DNA of 64,000 bases, taken from Acephala macrosclerotiorum. Lineage: Eukaryota; Ascomycota; Leotiomycetes; Helotiales; Mollisiaceae. Below are positions 34,338 through 46,850 of this stretch, piece by piece. The notes under the pieces are model-generated. The model was not told where the DNA came from. It saw only the letters and a program-made list of their open reading frames with translations, and made no database searches. The position numbers were made by a program, and so were the translations under genes. The stretch's first letter is position 1, and every line of letters begins with the position of its first letter. The stretch lies in the NCBI GenBank assembly GCA_014904845.1, contig MU119324.1, positions 62,001 through 126,000 of the forward strand, given 5' to 3'.

Positions 34338-35012
34338 AGCTGAGTTGGAAAGTGGGTATATAATGGTCAGAGATAGGAAGCTGTCGTGTTCTGATGATAT
34401 GCTCTCCTGAGCTTTTTGTGGATGTACCAAGGACTTTTATATCTTTCCAACACTGAGCAAGAGGCTAAGTAGGCATCGATTTCGTCAATGTCCCTGAAGA
34501 GTAACTCTCTTGCAACTTCGTAACAGGGCACGCTTAGCAAGCAGAGCATAAAATTCAGAGTGGCTCTGAATCATAGACCTGTCGTGTTTAACAACGACGA
34601 ACAGGGCGTCAAGTAAAATGCAAAGATGAGGAAGCAACATCGGAGATTCTGGAAATGTAGACTTCAATTTGACGCGGTCGGTGGCGGGTCGAACGGCAAA
34701 CCTCTAGAATAACGTGCGTCGGAAAACTAGCCCCATGCGGAAATAAAAGCTCGACGGTCCACTTTTTAGATACGTCTGTGGCTGCTCACTGGTCGATTTC
34801 GGTGCAGAATTGTTACGCGGATAACATTGCAGTATTATATCCGGAGTCAAACACCACCCAAGACCCTGGCTCTAAGAAGTCGAAGGTGGTGACTCCACCG
34901 GCGTGCTGACAAAGTGAGGTTGTCAAAGTCGTCAGTTTGAGAGCCGCATCGTATGCTCGGAACGCTAACCCAAAGTAGTCGATGTATGGCGATATCTTTG
35001 CGTTTGTTTTGC
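34338..35012. other. Promoter side of the MFS transporter
   Basis: 675 bp between the transporter start and the stop of the next minus-strand gene. Short reading frames here have no support. Confidence 0.4.
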
Positions 35013-36619
35013 TCATTCTCCAAAAGCTATGCCTCTCGGAGGCATATTGTTGAGGACGACAGAGTCATGATGATTCGGTTTGAAAACTGTACGAGATGAA
35101 GTCCCGTACTGTTGAGCGAAGATGGTTGCATAGGAAATGCCACATTGCTTTCCGACGCGTAGGAGTGCATCCTTTGCTTGACGCCGTTGGGCTTCTGATA
35201 CGAAAGGGCATCGAAGGATGACCTGAAGGACCCAAACCAGGAAATATCCACCAACACTCTTGGGACCACTGATCGTGGATGGTAACGGGACATCCCCAAG
35301 AGAGAAGGGAATGCTGGCGAAGGTGAAGTCCGCCATCTCTTGAATGATAGATTTTGAGGACGCATGCAATTCTTCGTTGAGGGCAAATGGACTACTTTCC
35401 AAGCTGGTGTATTCGATTGCGTCAATGGCTTCTAACAAGGTCTGGTGCAGGAGTGTTCTCGCAGCCCTGTGCTTGTTCCATATACTGAGTATCCAAAATC
35501 CCAGGTAGCTGTGGTATACATATGGCTTGTCTCCAGTCATGGAAGGTCGCTGGACCTGCACGAAGCCGAACTCCTGCGAAGCTTCCACATCCCAAATCAA
35601 GAATTCATTTTCCAGTCGCTGGAATTCCTGCCAGATCCCATCCCATTGGCGCGAAATTTGACCAGAAAGAATCTTGGTGTTGACATAAGCAACGAATTTG
35701 CTAACCTCAAATTTATTGATGATCATCCGGTTAGCAAGAGTCGTGGGGTCGAGAAGCTTCACCAGCCGCTCGTCGGCAGGACTAGGAGCCGTCTTATGAT
35801 CGAGGTTTCGTCGCTGCATTTGGCAGCAGACTATTTGAAGCAGACTCGGTCCATAGCCTTGCATGAGCAAAGATCCTCGAAGGTCTGCCAAGGTCTCGAG
35901 CCCAGAGCTGTGATGATACTGTGGTCCCTCAACCAAGGTGCTATTAATGCACTCGTAGATCCCAAGCAGCATGACTCCAGTCATCGTATAGTCATCAACA
36001 GCAGTCCTCGGAGATAGCAAGGTTCTTTTCACAATATCGAGGGACTCTCGATAGTGGGACATGGCCATGATCGCCAAATCTGTACGCTCCGTCTTTTGGG
36101 CAAGGTTGGCGTAAGCAGTAGTGCAAACGGCGTGGTGGAGAAGAGAGCTAGCAGCAGACAACTGATACATCTTAGGAAGAAAGTACAACCATCCTGGGCA
36201 TGGTCCACACGTCGAGATGGTGTAGTCTTGAAAGAACAGGCAAATTGCTTGGAGTCTGTCGTCCGCAAGAGCCTGATATCCCTTTGTAAGCAAACTATGG
36301 ATTGCAAGGATTGAACGAAATACTTACATTCTCCAACATCAATAACTTGCTTGACGGAATGCTCTGGATGTTTTTCGAGTTCCAGTGGACCTTCTTCCGG
36401 ACAACCTCGTTCTCGTTGCGGTATGCGAGGTCCCACTGATCGGGATAGCCAGGGCATAACCTGCCTATCTTCTGACACTTTTGACACCCCGGATGAGATT
36501 CATCGCACTGAGTCGCATATTAGCACCCATTCAATTCTTAAGAGCGTTCCAGGCTCTCAAACCTTAACCTTCCGCTGCTTACACGTGACACAAGCACCAG
36601 ATCTTCCGTAGTTCACCAT
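35013..36619 (-). CDS. Zn(II)2Cys6 fungal transcription factor
   Basis: Exons 36619-36563, 36507-36328 and 36281-35013 join in frame to 501 aa. The zinc cluster spans the first junction: ACVTCKQRKVK in exon 1 and CDESHPGCQKCQKIGRLCPGY in exon 2. This gives C-x2-C-x6-C-x6-C-x2-C-x6-C, the binuclear DNA-binding fold, close to the N-terminus as usual. A DQWDLAYRNEN segment follows. The rest is a helical regulatory domain (DUF3468-like), with LLHHAVCTTAYANLA and GSLLMQGYGPSLLQIVCCQMQ. All junctions are in phase 0 and no damage is seen. Target genes are unknown; the neighbouring MFS porter downstream on the same strand is the obvious candidate. Confidence 0.9.
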
Positions 36620-38319
36620 TTCGTACCCTTAGGAGCGTTGGCGGAACAATTAAAGAAATTATGCTGAGCGTTGATACCACTGAGTATGGGCAATGGCTTC
36701 ATATCATCAAATATGAGGATCGTGGCGTTGGAGAGGGTTTGTTGGAAGAGAGTGCTGATAAATGTTGGTTGTCAAAAAGTGACATGAAGTCTCGCTATTA
36801 TCACTCCTTGCCGCCACTATAGAGCGCACCGATCTTGTCGTTTTTGGTCAAGAGCAGAGTTCATCTAGAATATTGCTACGATGGCACCTACCATCTTGCA
36901 ACAAAGAGTTTCTCTCCATAACAAAGTTCCTGCCACCGACACAATATCTTGAGTTCCTGGCGATCCGGAGGATAATATCCTAATTGGTACACGATTATAT
37001 CGGAGGACCTCTCTACATCTCGAGCTATTCGAACAGCACCTCGCAAGAACGTCTTCGCGAAGATACCCCTCACTACGGTTGATCGCCTCGAAAGTCCATC
37101 CCGAGCTCCAAAGCCCTTCTACAACGATGGCAGGTATGGCGGGGATGGCGCATTTCGGTTGAGTGGAAGGCTGCACGAGCGCACCTCTTCGTCGCTTTGG
37201 AAAAGGGAAGAGAGAGCCATAGCCCTCGATGTCCAAGAACGACCTGGTCATATCTACTGTGTTGAAGCGTTCACAACGCGGGGGACCTCTCAGAGGACTC
37301 GGTGGAGAATGGTCACACATGAGGCATCGTGGTCTAACAGGCCAGGCTCGCATGCTCAATCTGCCAGGACAGCAAGTGTCTCACTGCCAGCAGACTTTGA
37401 GTCAATCCCTTGCTGCTTTATGCCTGTTTCTTCTTCCTTCTGCCTGCACGACAATTATCTTGTTTCTCGGGCTCTATACACTACCATCCTGTCGTATATT
37501 CTTCTCAGCCCTTGTTTGAGTACTTTAATGCCGAGGAAGCCTTCCAGATGGTGCATGTTGGTTCGTGGCTCGAGCTTCGTGGCTCGAGCTTCAAGATTGT
37601 TTATTTGCATGGCTCGATCCACCCTTGTCCTTCAGGTCAAGGAGTGAGGTGTTGATAATCACCTCAACGGTATCGGTGAACGCTGGCGCTTCTTGTCCAG
37701 ACACTCAATTTGCGCCCCGTAAACCGAGCATTAACACCCTGCTATCGACTCTTACTCCAGTTGGGAAGTGCTTGCGCTCGTCACGGGACAGCGTGATGTG
37801 ACAGGGAACGCGTATTTCAGCCAGCGCATGAATTTTTCCACCGGGCGTAATCTTATTTTTATTTGGATTTTCAAGCTCCAAAAAGCCCAAGAACCTCTCA
37901 CCATCCCAGAGCTTTTGTCGATACGCGAATCTCAGAGGAAAGCTTGCACCAATACAGTACACAAAGTTTGAGCCGCAGTACAAAGCTCGAGAGCTTTCTA
38001 GGAATTGAATAGCCTGTCCTGAAATTGTTGGAACGATTGACCCCTGAAATTTCGGCTCTCTCGTCACCAAGGGATCGTGAGTGTGTTTCCTCCATCATTT
38101 TATTTGAGTGTGAAGAAAGCGAGGCCATCTAACGCTCCTTGGACTGTGCGCGCCTTGTACTGAGACCTTTGCATGGTTTATGCTCAGATTAATCACTCAC
38201 TAACTTGCCTAAGATCGAAACTGCCCCGGCAAATACCTCCAATCTCGTTAGAGAAGCAAGCTATTCCGCAGACGAAGGGCATCCAAACCACTACTTTTCC
38301 CTTCCTGCATCGAATCACG
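36620..38319. other. 1.7-kb gene-free stretch with a 14-bp tandem repeat
   Basis: No recognisable gene. Bases 37564-37577 and 37578-37591 are two adjacent copies of CGTGGCTCGAGCTT. A 121-codon open frame on the minus strand (38070-37705) is free of stops but shows no family motif, so it is not called. The stretch includes the promoters of both flanking divergent genes. Confidence 0.4.
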
Positions 38320-39249
38320 ATGTTCTCCATGCTGGGTATCGATTGGCCTCAGCCAACCTCAATCATGTGGACCACGTCCACTTTCATAGACCGCGATGGT
38401 ATTCGTCGTCCAGTCAACCCCAAAGTCACAGAGGTAAATTTTAGCACCTTAACCAAACACTTCTTCAATCGCAAATTACACTCTCTAACAATCCAAAAGG
38501 CACCCAAAGGACCCAATGACTCAAAGCTCACATGCGCCTGCAAAACAGGTTGCAGCCGAAGTTGCAAATGCTCCAAAAATGGCGCCGGCTGTTCAGAATC
38601 TTGCAAATGCACCTTATGCACCAACCCTCTCAACGCCCTCCCTGCACTCTTCGGTGAAGAAGGTGTAAGAGCCAAACCATGCTTCGACACCTGGGTCAAG
38701 AAGCAATCGAGGGGTCGTCGACCCTTCGATCTCAGAAGTACCGCGACACATGATAATCTCTTGCGTCTCCTCCTAGGCCTCGGTCCTCTAGATCCCATCG
38801 CCTCGAAACCGACATACGAAGAATTTGAGGATCCGGATTTAGATGAAGATCTTTTTGACTGGGGCACTGAATGGAGCAACCCTAAACTCGGCGAAAATGA
38901 AAGAGAAGGCCTCAAAAAGAGATTGTTCCGGATCGCTCTCGGCGAATGCGAAGACTCTTACCTAGAGAGTTCATTCTCTTTCTGTGCAAAAGGCTGGCAC
39001 CAGGACAATCGCGCGAGTCATTGTCGTGTTTGTGGAACGTGTCATGATTGGAGAGAGTGGCATTGCAGCGCTTGTAATAAGTGCACGTATGGGTTGACCC
39101 TACCGTGTAAGGGGTGTGGTGGGGTTAGTGAGAGTTATTTTGATTCAGAGTTTGGTTATGAGCGGGAAGATTCATCGGATACCTCAGAGAGCACCTCACC
39201 GAAGGCCTCATCGGAGTTGTCACCTTCCAAGTGGAGGAGAATTGCCTGA
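38320..39249 (+). CDS. CXC (tesmin/TSO1-like) domain protein with C-terminal zinc ribbon
   Basis: Single exon of 309 aa from [12 protein letters not shown]; earlier in-frame ATGs exist back to 38173. A cysteine-rich CXC motif, [20 protein letters not shown] followed by SESCKCTLC, occupies about residues 68-98. Tesmin/TSO1 CXC domains bind zinc and DNA. A proline-poor linker and an acidic block ([16 protein letters not shown]) follow. A second cysteine set, [21 protein letters not shown] and [19 protein letters not shown], looks like one or two zinc ribbons. The tail is Ser/Thr-rich. Only one CXC repeat is present, whereas classic TSO1 proteins have two. A nuclear role is likely; the precise function is unknown. 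Confidence 0.75.
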   Translation: MFSMLGIDWPQPTSIMWTTSTFIDRDGIRRPVNPKVTEVNFSTLTKHFFNRKLHSLTIQKAPKGPNDSKLTCACKTGCSRSCKCSKNGAGCSESCKCTLCTNPLNALPALFGEEGVRAKPCFDTWVKKQSRGRRPFDLRSTATHDNLLRLLLGLGPLDPIASKPTYEEFEDPDLDEDLFDWGTEWSNPKLGENEREGLKKRLFRIALGECEDSYLESSFSFCAKGWHQDNRASHCRVCGTCHDWREWHCSACNKCTYGLTLPCKGCGGVSESYFDSEFGYEREDSSDTSESTSPKASSELSPSKWRRIA

Positions 39250-39639
39250 ACTTTTATTGGTCCACTTTCTTTGAGAAATGATGGTTGTTGCCTGTAACAA
39301 AGTCCTGCAAGGGTTGGGAGATTGAGAACGCTGAGATGGGTGGGAATTTGGAATCGAGGGTTTTAGTTTTGAGAAGGGTCTACCTCAACGTTCTGTTTAC
39401 TTTTGATGCCGTTTATCCTTTACACTACGGCAAGCACGCCTGCTAAGCGAAATTTTAGTGTAGTGTGCGTTGAATCGCAGAGTAAGGGATACCATTTTTT
39501 TTTAATACTCTGCTGTTTTCAAGCTTGCTATCTGCAATTCATCCGATATTAATCCAAGTCTGATATTCGATGTTCCAAGTGAGCAGCATTCTCCAAGGTG
39601 CCGGGAAAAGCGATCATAGTTTCCTGAAAGGTTTGCGTT

Positions 39640-40782
39640 GGATTTGAGGGCCTGAATATCCTTCGTCCAATTACCTCATTCAAAGAAATTCGAAATTGGT
39701 TGAGAAGATGCGATCAGGAGGCCTCTGGTCAGCTTACGGCTTTACGAGAAGCTTGGGAGGAATATCAGTATCGCCACGCCAATCAAGAACCACTGCGAAA
39801 AAAACGGGGCGTTCATTCAAGCCATTGCTGTAGCAATTGCAAACATGTCGAATGCCACCAGAATTGAACTGCAAGACGAAGACCATCCTGGAGAGCGCTT
39901 GAACCACATACGGCACATTCAAGATAGCAAAGCTCTTGTTCAACATATGGTGCAACCCACGAGATGGGGGCCAGCCAGATATTTCTAACTAGGATCCCCA
40001 CCCGCGGAAATCCTTAGTAAACTACTAAGTGCTATTCACAAAGCCGGAGGTGTGATAGAATATCTCGATATTAAAGTATCGCATCCAGACACCCACAACT
40101 AGCACTAGTTAATGAGAACCGTCAAGCTCTCACAGCAGCGGTACAGAGGTTAAAATCCTTTGACTTCAACCCCGAGCAATGGGAGAGACCCCGGCTTTTG
40201 GCCTTCCCGGACTTCGGATGATGTGGCAAGTCTAGAAGCTTTTCTACGTGCAATCGTAAGCACGGGAAGTTTGGAGAACATGAGCATCTGGGTGGATGGC
40301 CTCTGGGCTAAGGGGACATCTCCTGCCTTGAGCTTGGGTTCTCTCATCAGCTTCCGAATATGGCCAAAACTAGACAGCATTCACTGGGACGGGATTTCTC
40401 TTCACCTTGCCAACCTAGAGCGTTTCATGGAACGAAAAGGCGACAAGACGATTAGTTACATGAGCATGAGACGTGCGCATCTCTTGAGCGGTACATGGGC
40501 AGACGACTCGACCTTTTGCGGAAGGGCAAGAAGGATCCTCGCAGGTACATTAAGCTCGAGAATCCTTTTAGTGTGGAATGCGACGAGCTATCGAAGGAAA
40601 AGAAACATGCCATCTTTGAGAAACACAACAATGATTATTATGAGACCAGCAAAGCCGACAATTACATCCGAGGCCGTGTCGACATCAACCCTCTCCGAGA
40701 GACTGAGCCAGATGGTGGGGAGGAGCCACAGCCAGCTTCCGATGTCCTAGCCTTGATAGGGCGATTGAACATAGTGGGATAG
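39640..40782 (+). pseudogene. F-box family protein, copy C (5'-truncated)
   Basis: Third copy of the family at 14.0 and 16.8 kb, lacking the F-box half. It begins near LTALREAWEEYQYRHANQ (matching KAHQEYGRRFAKQ of copy A). The frame then shifts at an A7 run at 39797-39804, and AFIQAIAVAIANMSNATRIELQ continues in another frame. Stops and further shifts follow. The C-terminal part ENMSIWVDGLWAKG, IHWDGISLHLANLE and LLSGTWAD is open until another shift near 40495. The family tail KADNYIRGRVDINPLRETEP ends at 40782. It lies more than 20 kb from the other copies, so this is a dispersed family. Bases 39250-39639 hold only the 3' flank of the CXC gene. Confidence 0.7.
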
Positions 40783-41565
40783 GCCGTGGTATTGTATGCA
40801 GTAAAGCTTGCTAACATTTTCTAACGATGTTATGGCCCACGATAGTCTCTGCTGGGAGAGAGTGAGTTGACAAAGTCCGGGCAAGACTGGGCGATTGGTC
40901 AGCACGCTAGCCAGAGCAGGGATGATGTATTTTAAAAAAAAAATTGAACCACGCAAACTGTATAGACCCGAGAAGATAAACATATTGAGGGTAGGTATTG
41001 TTAGTAGGTTTGCACATGCGTTTAGTTTCCCCATGATTTTAGACTGCCATGGCCCCAGAGGATGTAAGATTAGCCACCAGCTCAAGGCATCTGTGTACGT
41101 TACCATCAAGCAGAATAAATGTGCTTCTCCCATGTCACCTTTCCCAATCCGGCAAATATCTCGAAGCAATAAATCTCCATAACGTCAACGTTCTCCAACT
41201 ATTGAGCTATTAGTATTCAGATAGAACTTGTTATATGTCTGTATAGTTTTGCCTCACACGTGACACAGCGATCATCCTTCTCCCCTTTCCCTCACAAAGC
41301 TAGCCTCCGCCAGTAACCGAGTTCCCCATCGACGTCAACCTCCACCTTACCAGCTCCGAATTCGGCATCATCAACCTCATCTGCTTCCTTCACTACTTCA
41401 CCCAGTACATCCCGTCCCAAAGCTCAATGTCTTTCCTCCACGTTCATCCCACTTTCACAATCTGAGCTCAGAACCACCAAATCAATAGCTTACCCGCACT
41501 CGCCCCACCAAACACGCCTCATCCACCCTCCCATAGTGAACCACAACCAAAACCAACACCAAACT
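40783..41565. other. Gene-free spacer
   Basis: About 780 bp between the F-box relic and the glyoxalase-fold gene. The end (41290-41560) is pyrimidine- and CA-rich, typical of a fungal promoter or 5' UTR. Nothing else is recognised. Confidence 0.4.
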
Positions 41566-42210
41566 ATGTCATTCTCCACGTCCTCAGCCCAGAGACCGGC
41601 AGCAACGATCACCTCCCTCGATCATCTAGTCCTAACAGTGAAATCCATTGAGAGAACGAAGGAATGGTATGAGAAGAATCTAGGCATGAAGCACGAAGCT
41701 TTTATATCCGCTTCAACACCTGATATAACGCGACACTCTTTGGTATTTGGGACGCAGAAGATAAATTTACATGAATCCGGGAAAGTAAAACCCCCCTCCC
41801 TTTCCATTTCTTGCAGAAAATGTAGCTAACACTCTCCCTAGGAGTTCGAGCCAAAAGCCCTCCGTGTCCAACCCGGCTCCGGCGACCTCTGTTTCCTCAC
41901 TCAAGACCCAGTCTCAAAAGTGCGTCAAAGATTAATCTCAGCAGGAGTTGAGATGGTAGATCTTGGAGGCGAGGGGAATGATTTAGGGCTCGGGGAGGGA
42001 ATTGTGAAGAGGACGGGAGCAAGGGGGACATTGGCTAGTGTTTATTGTAGGGATTTGGATGGGAATTTGGTTGAGTGAGTCTTGTTCAATCTTCTCCGCT
42101 TTGTGAATAAGGTTGTTGGGGTATGGAAAGAGAAGGGGAGAGGGGAGGGGTGGTAGGAGAAGAGAATGTTTGTGTGCTAACGAGTGAGCAGGATATCGAA
42201 CTACGTCTGA
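41566..42210 (+). CDS. Glyoxalase/bleomycin-resistance/dioxygenase (VOC) family protein
   Basis: Exons 41566-41784, 41842-42074 and 42192-42210 join in frame to 156 aa. This is the size of single VOC-module proteins such as glyoxalase domain-containing protein 5. ITSLDHLVLTVKSIERTKEWYEKNLGM is the first beta-alpha-beta unit, with His in LDHLVL as the likely first metal ligand. RHSLVFGTQKINLHE gives a further strand with a possible His ligand. The second half ends TLASVYCRDLDGNLVE and EISNYV, where the glutamate at the last junction is the usual final metal ligand. The last exon codes only seven residues and completes the strand. The start could also be an ATG 30 nt upstream. Substrate unknown. 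Confidence 0.85.
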
Positions 42211-42415
42211 AAGTCCGAAAGAGTTTGACGAATTGTAAAATATGTCATGATAAATTGTCTCAAATGCTCATAATACATAATTCATATCAACTCTGCCACA
42301 AGATGGGTATACTGCTCATGATATCGTATCCAACCTAAATCCAAACCGACGACCAAATACAACTCGGACGCCATGATGTGCTTCAAATTCCAACCTGTAT
42401 CTTACACGAGGCCAA

Positions 42416-45196
42416 TTACCGCTTATGTATCCCCAACCCCAAAGCTTGGTCTTTCTCATCCCGCAGATGTTTATCATCTTCGAATATTCTCGCTTTATCC
42501 CCAATATGCGACACATCCCCCAGAAGAAACTTTTCATTCGCTTCACTGTCACCACCAGTCTGCGGGGCCTTCGGAGAAACGATAGTTTCGTCGTCTGGCC
42601 AGAGAATCTTATGTGCTTCCTCTTCTGACATCGGGACTTTATCTAGCAGAGGAATTGGCGAAACGGGTGAAAAAGGTGGCGAGCCGTCATAAAGATCGTT
42701 TATCGTGTCTCGTGGAGTGCTCGGTGTCAGAACAGGGAGTTTCGCCTTATCCGCTGCTAGAGATTTATGTTCTGCTCCTGCTGTCGGAATAGAGACAGAG
42801 GGTCGACTAGGCCATGGATCCTCATCCTGTAGCGTTCGACGAATGCCAGAGGGATCAACACACAATTGAGATATTGTCCTTCTCCTTTCAGCCTTCATGA
42901 CATTCTTCAATAGTGAAGCTTCGTTCCGTTTATATGCTTGGTAGAACGTCTTGTCGATCATAGCCGCGGCATTGAGATCATCCATGTCGTCTAGATAGGA
43001 AAGGATACGAAAGTTGATGTCTTCATTTGACAAGGCTTCTGATCGTTTCGTCTCTTTGGGGTACTCGAGAGGTGCTTCAAGTTCGACTAGGTCTCGAGCA
43101 AGGTCGTCGTATCTGTCCTCAGTGGGACCAGCATGTTTTGATAAGGCCCATCCATTTCGACCAGCGACGTCTCGTAATGTTAGTCCTTGCACACTGTTGT
43201 ATATATCATTGATATCGCTCCTGAATGCAGCAGCATAGTCACAGACACCGCTGTGAACCGAGGGAGCACTTGGCATCAACCCCAAACAACCGACAAGTTC
43301 TTTGAGGCTGCGCTTTGGCGCCGGAGGTAGATCCAGGAAGCCGACATCCTTCAGAAGCGTTGGAAGAATTCGAAGTTCATTGTACACAAGCATCACCCAA
43401 CCAAGATTTGTAGCATCGCATAGGTGCGAATTCCTCGGACATCGAGGCGAAGAGGTAAGCCGGAGCGACCCCATGCTCGATGACTGATCAGCAACCTTGG
43501 CAGAACTTCTGAGGTATTCTCCCATCGCCTTCGTACAGCATTCTTGGACTTGTGCAAGTTTAGCTGCTCTGGTAGCTAGAATTCTGTCTCTGACGGCTTG
43601 TGGCCAGTGTTCTTTGCTTCGAATATCCTCTTCATCGACCGCGTTCAGGATAGCACTTTTCGACATCCTAGTGAAGATCCTTCGAAGTCCAAAGGCGTAA
43701 CTGATGATCAGGAAGCCATCGATATTGTCGTCTCCAATTAGGTGAATCCATTGTGGAAGCCATTGGTACTCGACTTGTAATTCTAGTGGTGACGTGCAGT
43801 GATACCTCAAACATACTTCGGCAATGCTCACGAAGACTGGAAAGTCAACTTGTCGTGGAACCTTTGGAATGTGCATATGTGCTGCGTGGAGGAGTATTGC
43901 AAGAGAGTCGTGTTTGTTGGTCTCGACCTGTGGCATGCGATATACTTTGACTTCCATCCCATCTTTGCAGGTGTGCCGCGACGGAGGTGGTGGAAGCTGG
44001 CTCATCAAGTCCAGGGGCCGATTTTCTGGCTTCTGGGGCGACAAGAATTGCGAGAAAAGGGGTGACGCCGCAGCTAAGAGATGGGACGAAACCCGGAATC
44101 TCAATATCGGAGCCAGTTCTGTTGATGTGTTTGCGAATTCCAGTATCGTATCTCCCGTCTTCTCTATCACATATTCCTTTATCGACATGTTGGGCGCCTC
44201 TCCTTCCTGCGCTTCGCCAACCAGCTTCTCGACTGCTTTCAGATCCAGTCGTAGTCTATCGAAATTGAGTGATCGAATCTTGTATTGCTCCCAGAATAAT
44301 AGCTTTTCCGACTTCATGCGATGTATGCTTTCGTCCCGCCACTTCACAATTAGCGTTTTCCGCAGGAGCTTGTCGTTCAAGAACGCCTCTAGCTGCCGTT
44401 CCGTCGCTTCTGGTTCGTAGGTCTGGTATGTAGCCACAAGAGACGCTCGAATATTCTCCAACATAGACTCCTGAAGCGCCTTGTATTCGTGTATCGCCGC
44501 CAACCACTGATCGTTGACCTGGAACGGGAGCGCAGTCTCGGTGACTGAACCGCTGTGCGACGATCGAGTATCTAAGGGACCGACATTGGATTCGAGGGAA
44601 GCATTGCGACCGTTGTTTTCTGCATTTGGGACATTTGTCAGCGCTTCATGTTCTGTTGTCGCGCTCCCACATTTTCCTAAACTGCTGCCTTGGGAATATC
44701 AAGGGTTTGCCTTACGCGACTTCTGCAGCAGACTCGAACAGAGCTGCAGAGATTCATCTCGAACCTTCTTGTATACTTCCCATACTGCATCAACTTTCTT
44801 CGGGTCCGGTCCAGAAGGAGCTTTCCTTAATCGTCGTATGTTTTCTTTCAGATGTAGGTATTCGGAGTCGTTGGCCGTAGCGACGAAGCTATCGGGAGAG
44901 GGTAAGCCATTGTGCGATCTCGATAATTCGAGGTCTGGCAGAGAGAAGAAAGGTGATGTCGGTATATTATCAGAGGATTGCGGCTGCAGAGACTGGGTTA
45001 GCAGGTCCCGTTGTCCATACCGACATTTACCAACCTCGTAGATCTTATCAGAGCCGGGATCGTCCCTGGAAAATGTCCCAGATGTCGATGGCCTCTTTTT
45101 GCTGAAGAATCTGAATCCACTCTTAGGACTAGAAGTTGAGTTCGATATCGAGCTCGAATGTGATGGCTGGCGCATCATGCTGAGGGATCCGGACAT
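42416..45196 (-). CDS. Large BTB/F-box-like protein of unknown role
   Basis: Exons 45196-44716 and 44544-42416 join in frame to 869 aa. The 171-nt intron uses a GTAAG donor and a CAG acceptor chosen to keep the frame. The first 100 residues are Ser-rich and basic (FRFFSKKRPSTSGTF). Helical segments follow, including LHLKENIRRLRKAPSGPDPKKVDAVWEVY. Around residue 310, ILRFRVSSHLLAAASPLFSQFL resembles the core of a BTB/POZ fold. A further ILSYLDDMDDLNAAAMIDKTFYQAYKRNE block near residue 690 resembles an F-box-like helix pair. The tail carries Ser/Thr-Pro sites (LTPSTPRD, PPFSPVSPIP). No catalytic motif is visible. The two domain calls are tentative; gene structure and lack of damage suggest a real gene. 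Confidence 0.72.
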
Positions 45197-45884
45197 CGCA
45201 GATTTTACACCTCGTTTTCGGTCAAAGTTTCGGGGGAATTGTGGACATCAGATACCAGCATGATGGCGATGCTGGTTTGAAAAGTGTTTGAGACCCTGCG
45301 CAGATCGTAGGCAAGGCTGTGTATAAAGCACGAGGAGCATGCGGATGTCGAATCGATGTCATTTCATCGCCAAGGCTAGACAGAAGGCGGGGGCAGTGCC
45401 AGGCGGGCTAAGATCCCGCCTAGCCAGAGAAGGGAGCGCGGGGTGGAATTTGAGGGGCATCAAAGGCCGCTCAATAGTGGGGTATTTTCCGGTCATAAGT
45501 GATCCAAAAGGGGGAACACAACACTTCTCGCGTTGTAAGTCTGCAATTAACATGAGCTTTCAAAAATAGGAGATGAAAAGAGTTTTTAATCGACTCTTAA
45601 GAATTGTTCATGTCATCAATAGCTGTAAATCCTTAAAAACATGTTTGTAAAGAGGCGGAGTTTGAGGAACGGTAAAGTACAAAAAACAACTGATTCAATC
45701 GATAGTTCCAGAATCCACACGTGAAAAGTCTGATTGCACGGCCAATTGCAAGCAGTGTTTCGATTCTCATCCTCAATCATTCCTCGAAGTACTAAACGTG
45801 ATAACACTGATAATACTGATTCTGCAATGGATCAACCCCAGTACTTCAGTCTTTCTATCATGGCCTGGACATTCTCGGTCATCT
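45197..45884. other. Spacer upstream of the BTB/F-box-like gene
   Basis: 690 bp. It holds the promoter of the minus-strand BTB/F-box-like gene and the 3' flank of the sugar-porter relic. No gene seen. Confidence 0.4.
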
Positions 45885-46850
45885 TTATCCCGACAAGACC
45901 TTCGTCTCAGCCTCTTGGTACACAGCTGACTTCTCTTCCTCCTTTTCAAGTTCCACCTCAGCGTCTATAAACACCTGCGTCCTCCACTTCCTCAGAGGAA
46001 CAACCTCCAGGAAGAATCTATCAATTTCCGTATTCGTACGTCCGGTAGTCTCCCCGACAAAAAAACCAAACATAGGCCAGCGTGAACAGTGTCGTATCAG
46101 CATAGAAAAAGCCAAGCATTGGACCTAGGTTAGCGCTGAAGTATAGATACGGGCTGGCAAACACCATGAGCCATACCGTGAAGAAGAATGCCTCGATAGC
46201 AGAGGCCGCGATTTTGCTTCGATTGCGACCAACAGCAATTTCAGACGTCGTGGTGTAGAACAGAGTGCCATTGGAGAAATCGGAACAAACGATGTTGACG
46301 TACGAGAAGGCTACGATCGTGATGCCGATGCTTTGAGAGAAAGGTCCATCACGATGGGTTGTGCCGAGACCACCGACGACAATCGGAGAGATCAGTATGC
46401 CGAATGTACAAACCAGGAGGTGAGTTCGTTGTCGTATCTTGTTCCCGATGACGGACGATCAGGCGGCGATGATACAGATTGAAGCCGAGAGGAAGACAGC
46501 TTTTCGGCCCTAAGAGTCGTTAGCTAGTGCTGTGATCAGGGCCCCGATGAATTCGCCAACGTAGATGAGAGATGCAGTGACTGAGAGGAAAATAGTCGTC
46601 AGTATGTTCCGTCTGTACGCAGCACCAAAATCGCGGACAAACGCGCCCATCCCCCGAATTGCGGTGTAATAGATAGTATCATATCCGTAGCAAAGAGATC
46701 CAATTGTCGAAACCAAACAGTAGAAAAGAGCCCATTTATGGTGTGCCCACTTGATATTGAGATTGAGAAACGCTATTGTGACAAGAAAGAACGGTCGTGC
46801 TGACTAGGGTGGAATTAGAGATATTCGAAGAGAAAGAGGAATGTTGCAGA
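45885..46850 (-). pseudogene. MFS sugar porter relic with internal deletion
   Basis: Read on the minus strand, the N-terminal part STIGSLCYGYDTIYYTAIRG and LIYVGEFIGALITALANDS is followed by TAG and GRKAVFLSASICIIAA, then TGA and VIGNKIRQRTHLLVCTF. A normal sugar porter has about 200 residues (helices 3-7) between GRKAVFLSAS and this last block, so the middle is deleted. The later helices IVVGGLGTTHRDGPF, SEIAVGRNRSKIAASAIEAFF and MVFASPYLYFSANLGPMLGFFYA are preserved. A T7 run near 46065 shifts the frame before FVGETTGRTNTEIDRFFLE. TGG to TAG would explain the first stop (DRWGRK in the family). It is a second dead sugar transporter in the window. Confidence 0.8.

Noticed and set aside
35013..35016. 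Minus-strand open frame starting at 35016 and overlapping the regulator stop (67 codons)
   Set aside because: It merely overlaps the TGA of the regulator, has no family motif and lies in the 3' UTR.
37705..38070. 121-codon minus-strand open frame
   Set aside because: Stop-free but without recognisable motif, intron signals or neighbours that support it; about what chance allows in 1.7 kb.
44585..44600. Sequence resembling a tRNA B-box (TTGGATTCGAGG)
   Set aside because: It lies inside the intron/exon border of the BTB/F-box-like gene and no matching A-box or cloverleaf could be drawn.
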